Assembly (NCBI GenBank): GCA_009775605.1
Contig: VSPV01000043.1
Span: forward strand, 1 to 17,895
From: Paramuribaculum sp.
GTDB lineage: Bacteria > Bacteroidota > Bacteroidia > Bacteroidales > Muribaculaceae
Direction: 5' to 3'
Length of the DNA stretch: 17,895 bases
Shown here: in pieces, positions 1-7,409 of the stretch
Layout: each line of letters begins with the position of its first letter
How positions within the stretch are numbered: the stretch's first letter is position 1
The notes under the pieces: generated by a model
Database searches by the model: none
What the model saw: the letters and a program-made list of their open reading frames with translations, nothing else
What the model was told of the DNA's origin: nothing
Position numbers and translations under genes: made by a program

Positions 1-530
1 AAAGATATGGTGTTGGGCGCAACGCCTCGCTTGTGGTGCCATGCCTCGTATGCCTCCATTATCTCGGATGTCAGACAATCCAGCATTATATCTTCATCTT
101 CCCGGTACTTCCTGAAACTATTGAGAGTGGACTTGTAGGTCTCTGAAGTCCTAACCTTGCCATTCTGTTTGAGTTTGGCGATAATGCTCTCCATGTAGTT
201 GAATAGGGAGTATTCATCTGCGTATCGGTTGAACTCGTCGATAACATCATCGGCAGTATATAACAGGCCGTTGGCATCCATCTTACGGTCAATCTTTGTC
301 AACCGCTCCACATCCCAACGGATACGTTCACGGATTGATAGAATGAACGATTTGCGTTCACTTTTCTGGGTTGTCGTAACCATTGAGCGGGACTCATCCC
401 ATTCTGACGGGAATACCTTGTAATCGGAAAGAAGTTGTCGCACCTTCCTTTCGTGGATAATCTGATAGTAGATTGTGCCCTCGTGGTCTGCGACAGTCGA
501 GGGACGGAACTTTACTTTTATCGAAGCCAT
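1..530 (-). CDS. Tyrosine recombinase/integrase, N-terminal part (runs off the left edge)
   Basis: Open frame from an ATG at 530-528 to the window edge with no stop, giving about 176 residues. The first ~90 residues resemble the arm-DNA-binding domain of Bacteroidetes integrases (start MASIKVKFRPS, then EGTIYYQIIHERKVRQL and FPSEWD). Residues ~110-176 resemble the SAM-like core-binding domain, ending in HKRGVAPNTISF. The catalytic domain would lie outside the window, so activity cannot be judged. It lies just past the lysozyme gene on the same strand, behind a stem-loop at 563-594. It is a different protein from the integrase at 10702-11931, so the region carries two recombinases. It may belong to a neighbouring element or be a second integrase of this one. 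Confidence 0.85.
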   Translation of the reverse strand, partial: MASIKVKFRPSTVADHEGTIYYQIIHERKVRQLLSDYKVFPSEWDESRSMVTTTQKSERKSFILSIRERIRWDVERLTKIDRKMDANGLLYTADDVIDEFNRYADEYSLFNYMESIIAKLKQNGKVRTSETYKSTLNSFRKYREDEDIMLDCLTSEIMEAYEAWHHKRGVAPNTIS

Positions 531-562
531 TTGTTTTTGGTGTTTTTTTATAAGATACAGCA

Positions 563-594
563 AGGGGATACACTCCGAAAAGAGTGCATCCCCT
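563..594 (-). terminator. Stem-loop after the lysozyme gene
   Basis: An imperfect inverted repeat (AGGGGAT-A-CACTC, loop CGAAAA, GAGTG-C-ATCCCCT) with one internal mismatch lies 25 bp past the lysozyme stop. On the minus strand it is not followed directly by a T tract, so it is a weak or processing-type terminator. It would end the traK-lysozyme transcript and separate it from the recombinase gene starting at 530. Confidence 0.55.
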
Positions 595-618
595 CGGTGC
601 ATTATTAGACGCTGAATG

Positions 619-1110
619 TTACGGAATGAAGAGGGCGGCAAGCTCCGTGAGCCTGCGATTGTATAAGCCTTTATGTCTTTTGCCTTTGTAACGGCAGTGG
701 GAGGTGTAGGCTTTGAAGATGTTGCGGTCGCCGGATTTCAGTTTTTTCAGGATGCTGCTTTTGTTGACTACGCCGGGACCACAGTTGTCGGCGAGTGCGC
801 CGAGAAGAACGGAGTCTTTGCCGTATTGGGAATAGAGGGAGCAGAACTTGGCGAGGTCTTTGCGGAGCAATGCGTCAGCCTGTGCCTCGGTCAGTTGTAC
901 GCCTCTGCGGTATGGTTCGCCCGGCTGGACTTGATGACCGTAGCCAACGTAGGGCCAATGCTTCGGCTTATGGAGCGTTTCAAACTTTTTGATTATCAGA
1001 ACTGCCCGCTCAAAGAGCGGCAGCTCCATTATACTTCGCTTAGTGGCGAAGGCCGGCGAAGTGACCGCGAGGGTCACTATCGCCATGAGAAATATCAGGA
1101 TTCTTTTCAT
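619..1110 (-). CDS. Exported lysozyme-like muramidase of the transfer operon
   Basis: 163 residues. An N-terminal signal peptide (MKRILIFLMAIVTLAV..., cleavage likely after SPAFA) sends it to the periplasm. The mature part resembles phage-type (GH24-like) lysozymes: a candidate catalytic Glu in KKFETLHK, the WPYVGYGH segment, a TEAQADALLRKDL helix, and LGALADNCGPG. The Asp/Thr of the T4-lysozyme triad are not obvious, so the exact mechanism is uncertain. Such genes commonly follow traQ in CTnDOT-type elements and are thought to open peptidoglycan for the mating pore. Its ATG at 1110 overlaps, as ATGA, the TGA (1109-1107) that would end traQ if traQ's internal amber codon were read through. 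The natural layout was therefore translational coupling. Confidence 0.85.
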   Translation of the reverse strand: MKRILIFLMAIVTLAVTSPAFATKRSIMELPLFERAVLIIKKFETLHKPKHWPYVGYGHQVQPGEPYRRGVQLTEAQADALLRKDLAKFCSLYSQYGKDSVLLGALADNCGPGVVNKSSILKKLKSGDRNIFKAYTSHCRYKGKRHKGLYNRRLTELAALFIP

Positions 1111-1211
1111 AAGCTGATGGGTGTTATGGTTCCGGGATTGATGGGAGTGATGATGCCGGGAGTCTTGCCTCCGTCATCATCGCCGCTGTCTTTGCCGTTG
1201 AACTCGAAGGT

Positions 1212-1643
1212 CTATTCCCAGGGAGTAGATCCGAAATTATCTTCCACCACGACGAGGAATTTGTGGGCGTCGGAAGACTGGGCAGTGTAGTTCAGTCGGA
1301 AAGTCTTGCTTTCGAGAAGCACACGGTCGTTGTTGACCAGCACCGGTCCATCGACAAGTTTGAGAGTGCCTTCGCCGTCATACTGGAAGTAGCGGATTGT
1401 GTAGAGGGTGTTGGCATAGTTGCCTTCGGGCTTGATCTCGAAGCGCAGCTCGACAGTCTCGCCCTTGGTGATTTTGTCTCCATAAGGCATGACTTCGACT
1501 GTAAAGGGATAGGACTGCTGTACGTCGAGGTCGTCAGAACAGGAGGTCAGAGAGATGACGATTGCAAAGAGTGCAATCCAGAAGCCGAAAAAGCGACCGG
1601 GAGTGAGGCGAATGTCGCCGATTTTATTGAGGATTGTATTCAT
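1212..1643 (-). CDS. traQ: TraQ (DUF3872-like) conjugation lipoprotein, truncated by an amber codon
   Basis: 143 residues to a TAG at 1214-1212. The N-terminus has a hydrophobic segment (FFGFWIALFAIVISL) ending in the lipobox LTSC, so Cys35 is probably lipidated. The rest looks like a periplasmic beta domain (FTVEVMPYGDKITKGETVELRFEI). Order after traP and before the lysozyme matches TraQ of CTnDOT-like elements. The same frame continues past TAG for 34 more codons (TFEFNGKDSGDDDGGKTPG..., ending PISL) to a TGA at 1109-1107 that overlaps the lysozyme start. The original protein was therefore about 178 residues, and the stop is best explained by CAG to TAG. A sequencing error or stop read-through remain possible. 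It starts 8 bp after the traP stop. Confidence 0.85.
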   Translation of the reverse strand: MNTILNKIGDIRLTPGRFFGFWIALFAIVISLTSCSDDLDVQQSYPFTVEVMPYGDKITKGETVELRFEIKPEGNYANTLYTIRYFQYDGEGTLKLVDGPVLVNNDRVLLESKTFRLNYTAQSSDAHKFLVVVEDNFGSTPWE

Positions 1644-1651
1644 ATTGTTTT

Positions 1652-2524
1652 TCAGAGTTTTAATTTTGAATTATTTGATATTTTGGGTTGTGTAGCCACA
1701 AGGTACTCGTTGAGATCCTTGTGGTCAGGATAGAGAGCGGACTTGTCCATTACCTTGTCGCCCAACTCCCTGCGGAGTCTGGCGAGAGCGGCTCGCCCTG
1801 CCTCGTCGTTGTCAAGGTAGCAGGCAATAATGGAATAGTCCGGGAGGACAGTCAGGGCTTTGCCGACATTGGCAACGGAGTTGAGAATCACAGAGTCAAA
1901 GCCGTCATTCAGTCCGAGGCGTTCCGCCGAAAGAAAGTCGATGAAGCCCTCAAACACGTTACACCGGGCGTTGCCGTTGGCAATATGGGTTATGTGCTTG
2001 GGCGGATACGACCCTTTGAATAAAGATGAGCGCAGTTCAAATCCATGAGCGTTGTTCTCGAAGCCTATGGCATAGTAGTCTTTGCCATGTAATCGGTAAT
2101 TGACCTGCACACACCACCACTGAGCGATGTTCCGGGGAATACCTCTGTCAGCGAGGTATTTCAGCAATGCCGGAGATTCGAGTTTTGATACTCTAACATC
2201 TTCAAATGTCGGCTGCTCGATGAACGGCACAGGCTTGTATGGCTTTTCAATCGGCATACTCATTTTCTGGGCGATGAACTCCGCCTGCCTGATGAAGTCG
2301 GTGGAGTTGCATAGTTCACCTGCAAGAGTGAAGATGTCGCCACCTGCGCCACTGCCAAAATCGAACCATACTCCCTTGCGGGGATTTACATGAAACGAGG
2401 GTTTACGCTCACTTCGGCAAGGGGAATAAAACCACAGACCTTTGCTGTCGCGTCCGGTAGGCTGATAGCCCAACTGATTGAGAAACTCGACAAGCGATAT
2501 TTTCCGGATTTCTTCGATGTTCAT
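1652..2524 (-). CDS. traP: TraP, primase-like protein with CHC2-type and Toprim domains
   Basis: 290 residues. Residues ~5-88 form a CHC2-like N-domain as in bacterial primases (SPCRSERKPSFHVNP, then VWFDFGSGAGGDIFTL), but the zinc-binding Cys/His set is not preserved. Residues ~185-275 are a Toprim domain with its Glu in FEGFIDFL (E192) and the DxD pair in CYLDNDEAG (D238, D240). The family may prime the complementary strand of transferred DNA in the recipient. Its ATG overlaps the stop of the upstream gene as ATGA, so translation is coupled. The N-domain is clearly related to modules in the two upstream genes, and all three end in a similar basic tail (here SKLKL). traP sits in its expected place before traQ. 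Confidence 0.88.
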   Translation of the reverse strand: MNIEEIRKISLVEFLNQLGYQPTGRDSKGLWFYSPCRSERKPSFHVNPRKGVWFDFGSGAGGDIFTLAGELCNSTDFIRQAEFIAQKMSMPIEKPYKPVPFIEQPTFEDVRVSKLESPALLKYLADRGIPRNIAQWWCVQVNYRLHGKDYYAIGFENNAHGFELRSSLFKGSYPPKHITHIANGNARCNVFEGFIDFLSAERLGLNDGFDSVILNSVANVGKALTVLPDYSIIACYLDNDEAGRAALARLRRELGDKVMDKSALYPDHKDLNEYLVATQPKISNNSKLKL

Positions 2525-3201
2525 AGGCGCATCTTCCGTTTCGGTTTGTCAGGCTCCGGCTCCTGTTTGGGCGGCTCTACCTTCTGGGACTTCTCCATGC
2601 CGGACATCTGTCCTGCAATATAGTGGTTCAACTCCGACATATTGCACGAGCTTGTCAGCTCATAAGCGAGGTCATAGATTCCTCCGTATGCGCCGGACTT
2701 GGTATCACGCCATAGGTTTGTTTCCGTGTTGATTACCATAGTCGGCTCGTGCTTGTCATCGTAAGGGGCTTTGTAAACCCTGAGATTGCCGTCAGCTGCC
2801 ACGGGGTGTTCCTGACCGAGAACCTTCATAAAGTCGGTGAGTTTCAGCTTCTTTATGTCGAGGTTGATAACCGTCGGCTCCTGAGGACGACGTGCCATTG
2901 CCGAAAGTTCCTTACCCTGCTCATACTCGTTCATGTACTTCAGAATGAAGTCCCGTGGATCCGTGTAGAGACTGGAGTTCATCTTCATGGCGGCAAGGTC
3001 GATTATGTCACCGCTCTGGTCAGTGGCGTGGTCATACCATCGGTTCGTGTTGGTATCGACCACCAGCAGAGGCTCAGGGTCGTCACGCTGCGGCGCATAG
3101 TATAGTTTCATATCCTCGAAAGCCTTGACCGGCTTTTCGCCGAGAGCCGCCATGAACTCTGTCAGCGGTATTTGGGGAATATCCTGTTTATGATATGTCA
3201 T
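2521..3201 (-). CDS. Protein with two tandem degenerate CHC2-like primase modules
   Basis: 226 residues with two copies of the module that begins TraP. Module one covers residues ~8-92 (IPLTEFMAALG, LLVVDTNTNRWYDH, SGDIIDLAAMK). Module two covers ~115-200 (LKLTDFMKVLG, TMVINTETNLWRD, GGIYDLAYEL). Neither has zinc-ligand cysteines and there is no Toprim domain, so it is unlikely to be a primase alone. It may bind single-stranded DNA or act as a partner of TraP; that is inference. The C-terminus is a Pro/Glu/Lys-rich linker ending KPKRKMRL. ATGA overlaps join it to the gene before (stop 3198) and to traP after (start 2524). The layout suggests duplication of the traP 5' part within the operon. 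Confidence 0.8.
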   Translation of the reverse strand: MTYHKQDIPQIPLTEFMAALGEKPVKAFEDMKLYYAPQRDDPEPLLVVDTNTNRWYDHATDQSGDIIDLAAMKMNSSLYTDPRDFILKYMNEYEQGKELSAMARRPQEPTVINLDIKKLKLTDFMKVLGQEHPVAADGNLRVYKAPYDDKHEPTMVINTETNLWRDTKSGAYGGIYDLAYELTSSCNMSELNHYIAGQMSGMEKSQKVEPPKQEPEPDKPKRKMRL

Positions 3202-3634
3202 AATTTGAGCTTTCTTTTGTTTTTCGGAGTTTGTTTCTTGTCAGATGCGGAGATATTGTGTTCCTTTCTTTCGGCATCATTTTGTCTGGGTTTATTGACT
3301 TGGGCCTCACACCGTTTGCGGTAGGCAGCCATCTCATCCAAGATAAATCCCACAATCTTTAGTTCGTTATAATACCCGGTCATATCGTGGGCGAGGAAAA
3401 AAGGGGTTGCCACGGAGAGTAATATTTATCGCGCCAAAGATTACGTTCCGTATCGACAAGACACGTCGGTTTCCCAAACGTCTCGGGACCGCCCCATTCC
3501 ATATCAAAATCATACGGGGCATTGTAGGTCAGGATGTTCCCCTCCCGTTTTATAGGTTTAATGTCCAAAGCCGCAAGAAAGTCCTCGATTTTGATCTTAT
3601 TGACCTTGTCTATCAGTTCCTTTGTGGTCTCCAT
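3198..3634 (-). pseudogene. Frameshifted gene for a single CHC2-like module protein
   Basis: Two overlapping frames make one gene. Frame one (3634 to 3380) encodes IKIEDFLAALDIKP... to NLWRDKYYS, matching the first part of the module in the next gene. It then runs into unrelated residues and a stop. Frame two (from about 3413 to 3198) continues the module (VATPFFLAHDMTGYYNELKIVGFI) and ends in KNKRKLKL, like its neighbours. Aligning with NLWRDTKSGAYGGIYDLAYELT downstream puts the shift near 3412-3425. Inserting one base restores a protein of roughly 145 residues. The downstream piece lacks an ATG at this point (only a GTG), which argues against two separate genes. A run of six A after the break makes a sequencing or assembly slip worth considering. 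The gene starts 5 bp after the traO stop. Confidence 0.72.
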
Positions 3635-3639
3635 AGTTT

Positions 3640-4224
3640 CTAAAGTCTAAATTTGATACCTATACCATACTGCGTATGGAAATGTCCGGTTGAGTTTCCG
3701 AACACAAATCTCTCCTTTACATTGGCTGTCAGGATGATTTTATCTGAGAAATAAAAATCCGCAGAAAGAGTGAGCGCACCGCCATAGATGAATGAATTTC
3801 CGTTATGAAGAGTGGAACCGTCGGGCAAAAGCCGTTTGCCCCAGTTGACCGCCTCGTAGCCTGCGAGTGCCGACACACCGCCATAGAGATGGAATGTCTG
3901 CGAGTAGTCGCTGACAATACGGAGATTGTAGCCGGCTTCGCCTGTGAATTGAACCACGGGGATGCGACCTTTCTCGCCGTAGGGCTTATAGGTCTGGAGA
4001 TATTCGGCACCGAAAGACCATGTATTTGCATTGTTGCCCTTGATGACCGAGTAGAACACTCCGAGATTATATCCGCAGTTGCGGGAGTTGCCGGTGTAGA
4101 AACCGTTTACCATATCGGCGCGTACCTCAATCGCCGACATCCCGGGGAGGTTCCGCTGGGCGAATGCCTCCCCTCCGCAGAGGGAAAGCACTGCCACAGC
4201 GAAGATTGAAAGAATCTTCTTCAT
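3640..4224 (-). CDS. traO: TraO, outer-membrane-type conjugation protein
   Basis: 194 residues. A signal peptide (MKKILSIFAVAVLSL..., cleavage after EAFA) is followed by alternating hydrophobic strands with many aromatic residues, such as GYNLGVFYSVI, WSFGAEYLQTY and GGALTLSADFYF. The C-terminus IGIKFRL is typical of Bacteroidetes beta-barrel proteins. This and its place between traN and traP identify it as TraO of the CTnDOT family, probably an outer-membrane part of the mating channel. It begins 6 bp after the traN stop, so it is in the same operon. No lesion is seen. Confidence 0.88.
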   Translation of the reverse strand: MKKILSIFAVAVLSLCGGEAFAQRNLPGMSAIEVRADMVNGFYTGNSRNCGYNLGVFYSVIKGNNANTWSFGAEYLQTYKPYGEKGRIPVVQFTGEAGYNLRIVSDYSQTFHLYGGVSALAGYEAVNWGKRLLPDGSTLHNGNSFIYGGALTLSADFYFSDKIILTANVKERFVFGNSTGHFHTQYGIGIKFRL

Positions 4225-4230
4225 GGGCTG

Positions 4231-5241
4231 TTACTGGATTGAAAGTTCGTCAATTACATTTGCTCTCACGATGTCTTCGTTATCGACTACGAAGGACTGA
4301 TGGCGACCGCCTTCTTTCTCGGCGACCTCGATAACGAGCTGCTTGTCGTCAGGAATGGTGAATTTCTCCAATGCGAACACCGTTCTCTCGGAAGACTTGC
4401 CATGCACCACCGTCACATAGTTCTGGGCACGGAGCGGTTCCAACACCAGTTCCTGCATAGCTGTTCGCTTGATGACCTTCTTGTCCGCAATTTTGAAGCT
4501 CACATAGTCAATGTCGAAAGCAATGTTGGAGGTGTTCTTCAGTTCCGTGTGGAAATAGAGAAGTCCATTGTTGGTGTAGATGGATTTCAGAAGGAACTGC
4601 ACTCCGAAACGCTTAGAGCCGATATGCTTGATTTCGCGCTTGTTCTGCTTGTGGATTGACTTCATAATCAGCTTGACAAGCATCGGCGACTCCTGTCCGA
4701 GTTTCTCCAGATAAACCTCCTGAGCGTTGTTGGGACGATTGACAGCTTCACCGTCATGTAGGAAGTCTGTCATCTCAATGCTCAGAAGCAGAGGCTCTTT
4801 CGCAAATTTGACGTTAAATGTGTAGTAGCTCCCATCATCGGTGATTACCGAGAGGTTGGTCTCTTGCTTGAACGACTTGAAGGCTGACTTGACGCGCAGC
4901 ACATTCTTTGCGCCGTCGGCAAGACCGGCCACGAGGTTCTCGTTGCCCAAATCTACATAGGTGATTTCAGCCGGGAAGATGATGTGAGTGGTCTTGTTGT
5001 AGCATACCTCCAGTGCGTGAGGGGGAATCATGCGGTCGAAACCTACCTTGCGGGTCAGACCGTCGAACTTGTCGCCGTCAGTGTAGTTGGCTCCGTACAC
5101 GTTCATGTCGTGTTCGGTGACCTGTTCTGTGTCAGGCGACATATTTTTATCGGTGTTATTGACTTTGTTTGTCTTGGCAAAAGCCGGGGTTGCCATACCG
5201 ATGACGGCGATGGCTGAGAGAATAAATGTTTTCAGTTTCAT
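4231..5241 (-). CDS. traN: TraN, VirB9-like periplasmic component (DUF4138 type)
   Basis: 336 residues with a signal peptide (MKLKTFILSAIAVIGMATPAFA). An acidic linker is followed by a beta-rich domain that opens with THIIFPAEITYVDLG and NVLRVKSAF. That pattern is characteristic of TraN/VirB9-like proteins, which join TraM and outer-membrane parts of the type IV secretion core. The C-terminal half (AFDIDYVSFKIADKK, AQNYVTVVHGKSSERTVFALEKF) fits the same family. The gene is intact. It lies between traM (25 bp gap) and traO (6 bp gap), as in CTnDOT. Confidence 0.9.
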   Translation of the reverse strand: MKLKTFILSAIAVIGMATPAFAKTNKVNNTDKNMSPDTEQVTEHDMNVYGANYTDGDKFDGLTRKVGFDRMIPPHALEVCYNKTTHIIFPAEITYVDLGNENLVAGLADGAKNVLRVKSAFKSFKQETNLSVITDDGSYYTFNVKFAKEPLLLSIEMTDFLHDGEAVNRPNNAQEVYLEKLGQESPMLVKLIMKSIHKQNKREIKHIGSKRFGVQFLLKSIYTNNGLLYFHTELKNTSNIAFDIDYVSFKIADKKVIKRTAMQELVLEPLRAQNYVTVVHGKSSERTVFALEKFTIPDDKQLVIEVAEKEGGRHQSFVVDNEDIVRANVIDELSIQ

Positions 5242-5266
5242 AAAAATTTTCGTTGGATTTAAGTTT

Positions 5267-6451
5267 TTAATTGTTTTCAGGCTGGTACAGCATTACCCTG
5301 TACCCGGATTTAAGGTGCACCTTGACGGTACGCATCTTTTTTGTGAGATACTGGCTCACGCCGTTGATAAGTCCTCTGCCCACATCTGAGGCTATCTGTG
5401 CTCCGGCATCGGTCGAGATGTTGATTGAGCTGCCCATCGTACTGCCCATGTTGGCACCGATTTCGTGGAGAGCGTCCGACTCCATAGAGTTGGGGATATT
5501 GATACCCTCCTGACCGTCGGAGTCATAGACTTTCAACTCCACCTCATAGATCGAGCCGTTTGTCTCAACCGATGTAATCTCAATTTCCAGACGCTCGTCC
5601 TGCAACCTTGCGGTACCGACAATGGTAGTGTTCCGGGGAATCATGCGGCTCCCTATCCACATCGGTTCGATTGTTCTCAACTTCACAGACTGACCATTGG
5701 TTACGGACTGGTTCCCGGCTATGACAGCGGCTATTGTATTCTTGCCGACCGACCTTTTTATGCCGACTGAGGTATTGAAGCCCCGCTCGTTAGTGGCTGC
5801 GCTCAATGTCGATACAACATTGTGGGTCACGTTCTGAACCGGCTGCATATTCCGTTTCCCTTTTTCATCGGACTGAGGCAGAACCTGATAATTGCCATTG
5901 CCCATGTATTGTGCGGCAAGCTGGTACGACCTTTCGAGAAGTTCCATCTCATCGGGCTGCTGCATCTGCTGCTGTGCCATAGCGTTCTGCATCTCCAGTT
6001 CGTCGATGCGAGCCTGTAACTCCGCCACTTGCTCGGTTTGGCTGTAATCGGGGACATAGAAGTCCTGCAAGGAAGCCTGAGCCTGCTGATAGGCATTTGC
6101 CGAGTTCTGGATTTCATCGGGAACAGTCTGCTCAATTGGAGTTGTCACGGTGTCAAGCTGGAGTGTTACCGCATTGATTGTGCTGTCGGACTGTGCTTTC
6201 TCCTTTTTCATCGCCTCCTGTTCGTATGCCGCGAGTTTTGTCTCAGGCATACCGTCGGTTGTTCCGTCGGGCAGTTCTGTGTTAGCCTTTCCCTTGACTG
6301 TCTGGTCATCACCGCTTGGGGCGAAGATGAGCCAGAGGCAGACGAGACACGAAAGTGTCAGAAGCGTATATACCGCCAGTCTTTTCAGTCGCTCACGCTC
6401 TGCCGAGGTCTTGGGCGTGAGCCTTGCTTTGAGGTCATCGAGCAGCTTCAT
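5267..6451 (-). CDS. traM: TraM, VirB10-like protein of the conjugation channel
   Basis: 394 residues. A short cytoplasmic N-terminus rich in charge is followed by one membrane helix at about residues 25-45 (LAVYTLLTLSCLVCLWLIFAP). A long periplasmic Gln-rich stretch predicted to be coiled coil follows (QVAELQARIDELEMQNAMAQ, QQMQQ). The C-terminal domain from about residue 205 (VTHNVVSTL, IAAVIAGNQSVTNGQSVKLR, RMIPRNTTIVGTARL) resembles VirB10/TrbI beta barrels. It probably spans the envelope and links to TraN. Its start overlaps the end of traL by 17 bp. Confidence 0.9.
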   Translation of the reverse strand: MKLLDDLKARLTPKTSAERERLKRLAVYTLLTLSCLVCLWLIFAPSGDDQTVKGKANTELPDGTTDGMPETKLAAYEQEAMKKEKAQSDSTINAVTLQLDTVTTPIEQTVPDEIQNSANAYQQAQASLQDFYVPDYSQTEQVAELQARIDELEMQNAMAQQQMQQPDEMELLERSYQLAAQYMGNGNYQVLPQSDEKGKRNMQPVQNVTHNVVSTLSAATNERGFNTSVGIKRSVGKNTIAAVIAGNQSVTNGQSVKLRTIEPMWIGSRMIPRNTTIVGTARLQDERLEIEITSVETNGSIYEVELKVYDSDGQEGINIPNSMESDALHEIGANMGSTMGSSINISTDAGAQIASDVGRGLINGVSQYLTKKMRTVKVHLKSGYRVMLYQPENN

Positions 6452-6761
6452 CTTCTGTCAGTTTAGGTGAAATATCGGGATTGTTTTTAGCTGGAATTTC
6501 CAGCTGGCGGATATGCTCTACTTCGATAGTCTGGCGGGCGTGTCCGGCTCCAATCTTGTAGCAGGCATGACCGAATACGAAGAAGGCTATGAGGACAAAC
6601 GCCGAGAGAAGCACGGTTACAACCGTTAGGCGTTGTCTGTGGGGCATCTCGTCGCAGGCTTTCTTTACCCGCTCGCGGATTTCCCTCTTGGGCTCGTGCC
6701 ACACCTTATTATATAATGGTGCCACGAAGTTGCGGATTTTCTGTTTTATACTTATACTCAT
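6435..6761 (-). CDS. traL: TraL, small inner-membrane conjugation protein (DUF3989-like)
   Basis: 108 residues. A basic N-terminus (KQKIRNFVAPLYNKVWHEPKREIRERVKK) precedes one membrane helix at about residues 45-65 (LTVVTVLLSAFVLIAFFVFG). A short tail follows. Size, topology and place between traK and traM match TraL. The start overlaps the traK stop as ATGA, and its 3' end overlaps traM, so the three genes are translationally linked. Its exact role in the channel is unknown. Confidence 0.85.
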   Translation of the reverse strand: MSISIKQKIRNFVAPLYNKVWHEPKREIRERVKKACDEMPHRQRLTVVTVLLSAFVLIAFFVFGHACYKIGAGHARQTIEVEHIRQLEIPAKNNPDISPKLTEDEAAR

Positions 6762-7393
6762 TGGGATAAAGTACGTTTTGTGGTTATCAAATTTTTATTC
6801 TCTAAAATTGTCAGACTTTCGATCATGAAACCGTTGGGATTGTCGTCGGAGCGCGAGGTGTTGACCAGTCGGCAATTCGTAATCAGCGACCTTTCGGTCA
6901 CGTTGCTCTGACGGATGATCATCTGCCGGGCATAGGTGCGGACATTGTAGGGATAGTCGTTGAAGTCGGCGACTATGCTGTCCACCTGCAACACCTGTGT
7001 GATATTTCCGGCGATGATGCGGTTGTAATATCCCTTCTCCACATAATCGGAGTAGTAGTTATAGGCACTCTTGTCGGCCAGTGACATGGCGCGGTTGATG
7101 TTGTGTTCAATCGCCGACTTGTCGGGCGACAGAGTGAAGAACAGTTCGTGAAAGCGTCGGACGTGTTCACGCGCCTCCGCCGGGCGGTTCTGCTCCATGT
7201 CCTGCGACAGCGCGAGCATCAGGCTCTTGCCGTTGTCCAGCACATAGATTTTCTCCCGCTGCTTTTCGGCAAAGTTCAGCGATAGCACCACCGAGCCGAT
7301 GGCGACCAAGGCGCAGAGCGATACCATGACGATGCCGAACAGCCTTATCTGCCGAAAAGAGGTCTCGATGTTTTTTAATGACTTAAATTCCAT
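6758..7393 (-). CDS. traK: TraK, VirB8-like inner-membrane protein
   Basis: 211 residues. The N-terminus MEFKSLKNIETSFRQIRLFG is typical of TraK of Bacteroides conjugative transposons. A membrane helix spans about residues 18-38 (GIVMVSLCALVAIGSVVLSL), and a periplasmic domain follows (AEKQREKIYVLDNGKSLML, RRFHELFFTLSPDKSAIE). It probably helps assemble the type IV channel. It is the first tra gene of the left block. Normally traJ precedes it, but here a DNA methyltransferase gene ends only 16 bp upstream. traK and everything after it may therefore depend on the methyltransferase promoter. Confidence 0.9.
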   Translation of the reverse strand: MEFKSLKNIETSFRQIRLFGIVMVSLCALVAIGSVVLSLNFAEKQREKIYVLDNGKSLMLALSQDMEQNRPAEAREHVRRFHELFFTLSPDKSAIEHNINRAMSLADKSAYNYYSDYVEKGYYNRIIAGNITQVLQVDSIVADFNDYPYNVRTYARQMIIRQSNVTERSLITNCRLVNTSRSDDNPNGFMIESLTILENKNLITTKRTLSQ

Positions 7394-7409
7394 AGTTAGA
7401 TTATAGATT

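Noticed and set aside
673..1290. Long plus-strand open frame opposite the lysozyme and traQ genes
   Set aside because: It is a shadow of two minus-strand genes with signal peptides, family features and operon overlaps; its own product has no recognisable features.
3198..3413. Separate 71-residue gene starting at a GTG
   Set aside because: Its sequence completes the module begun in the preceding frame; a single frameshifted gene explains both pieces better.
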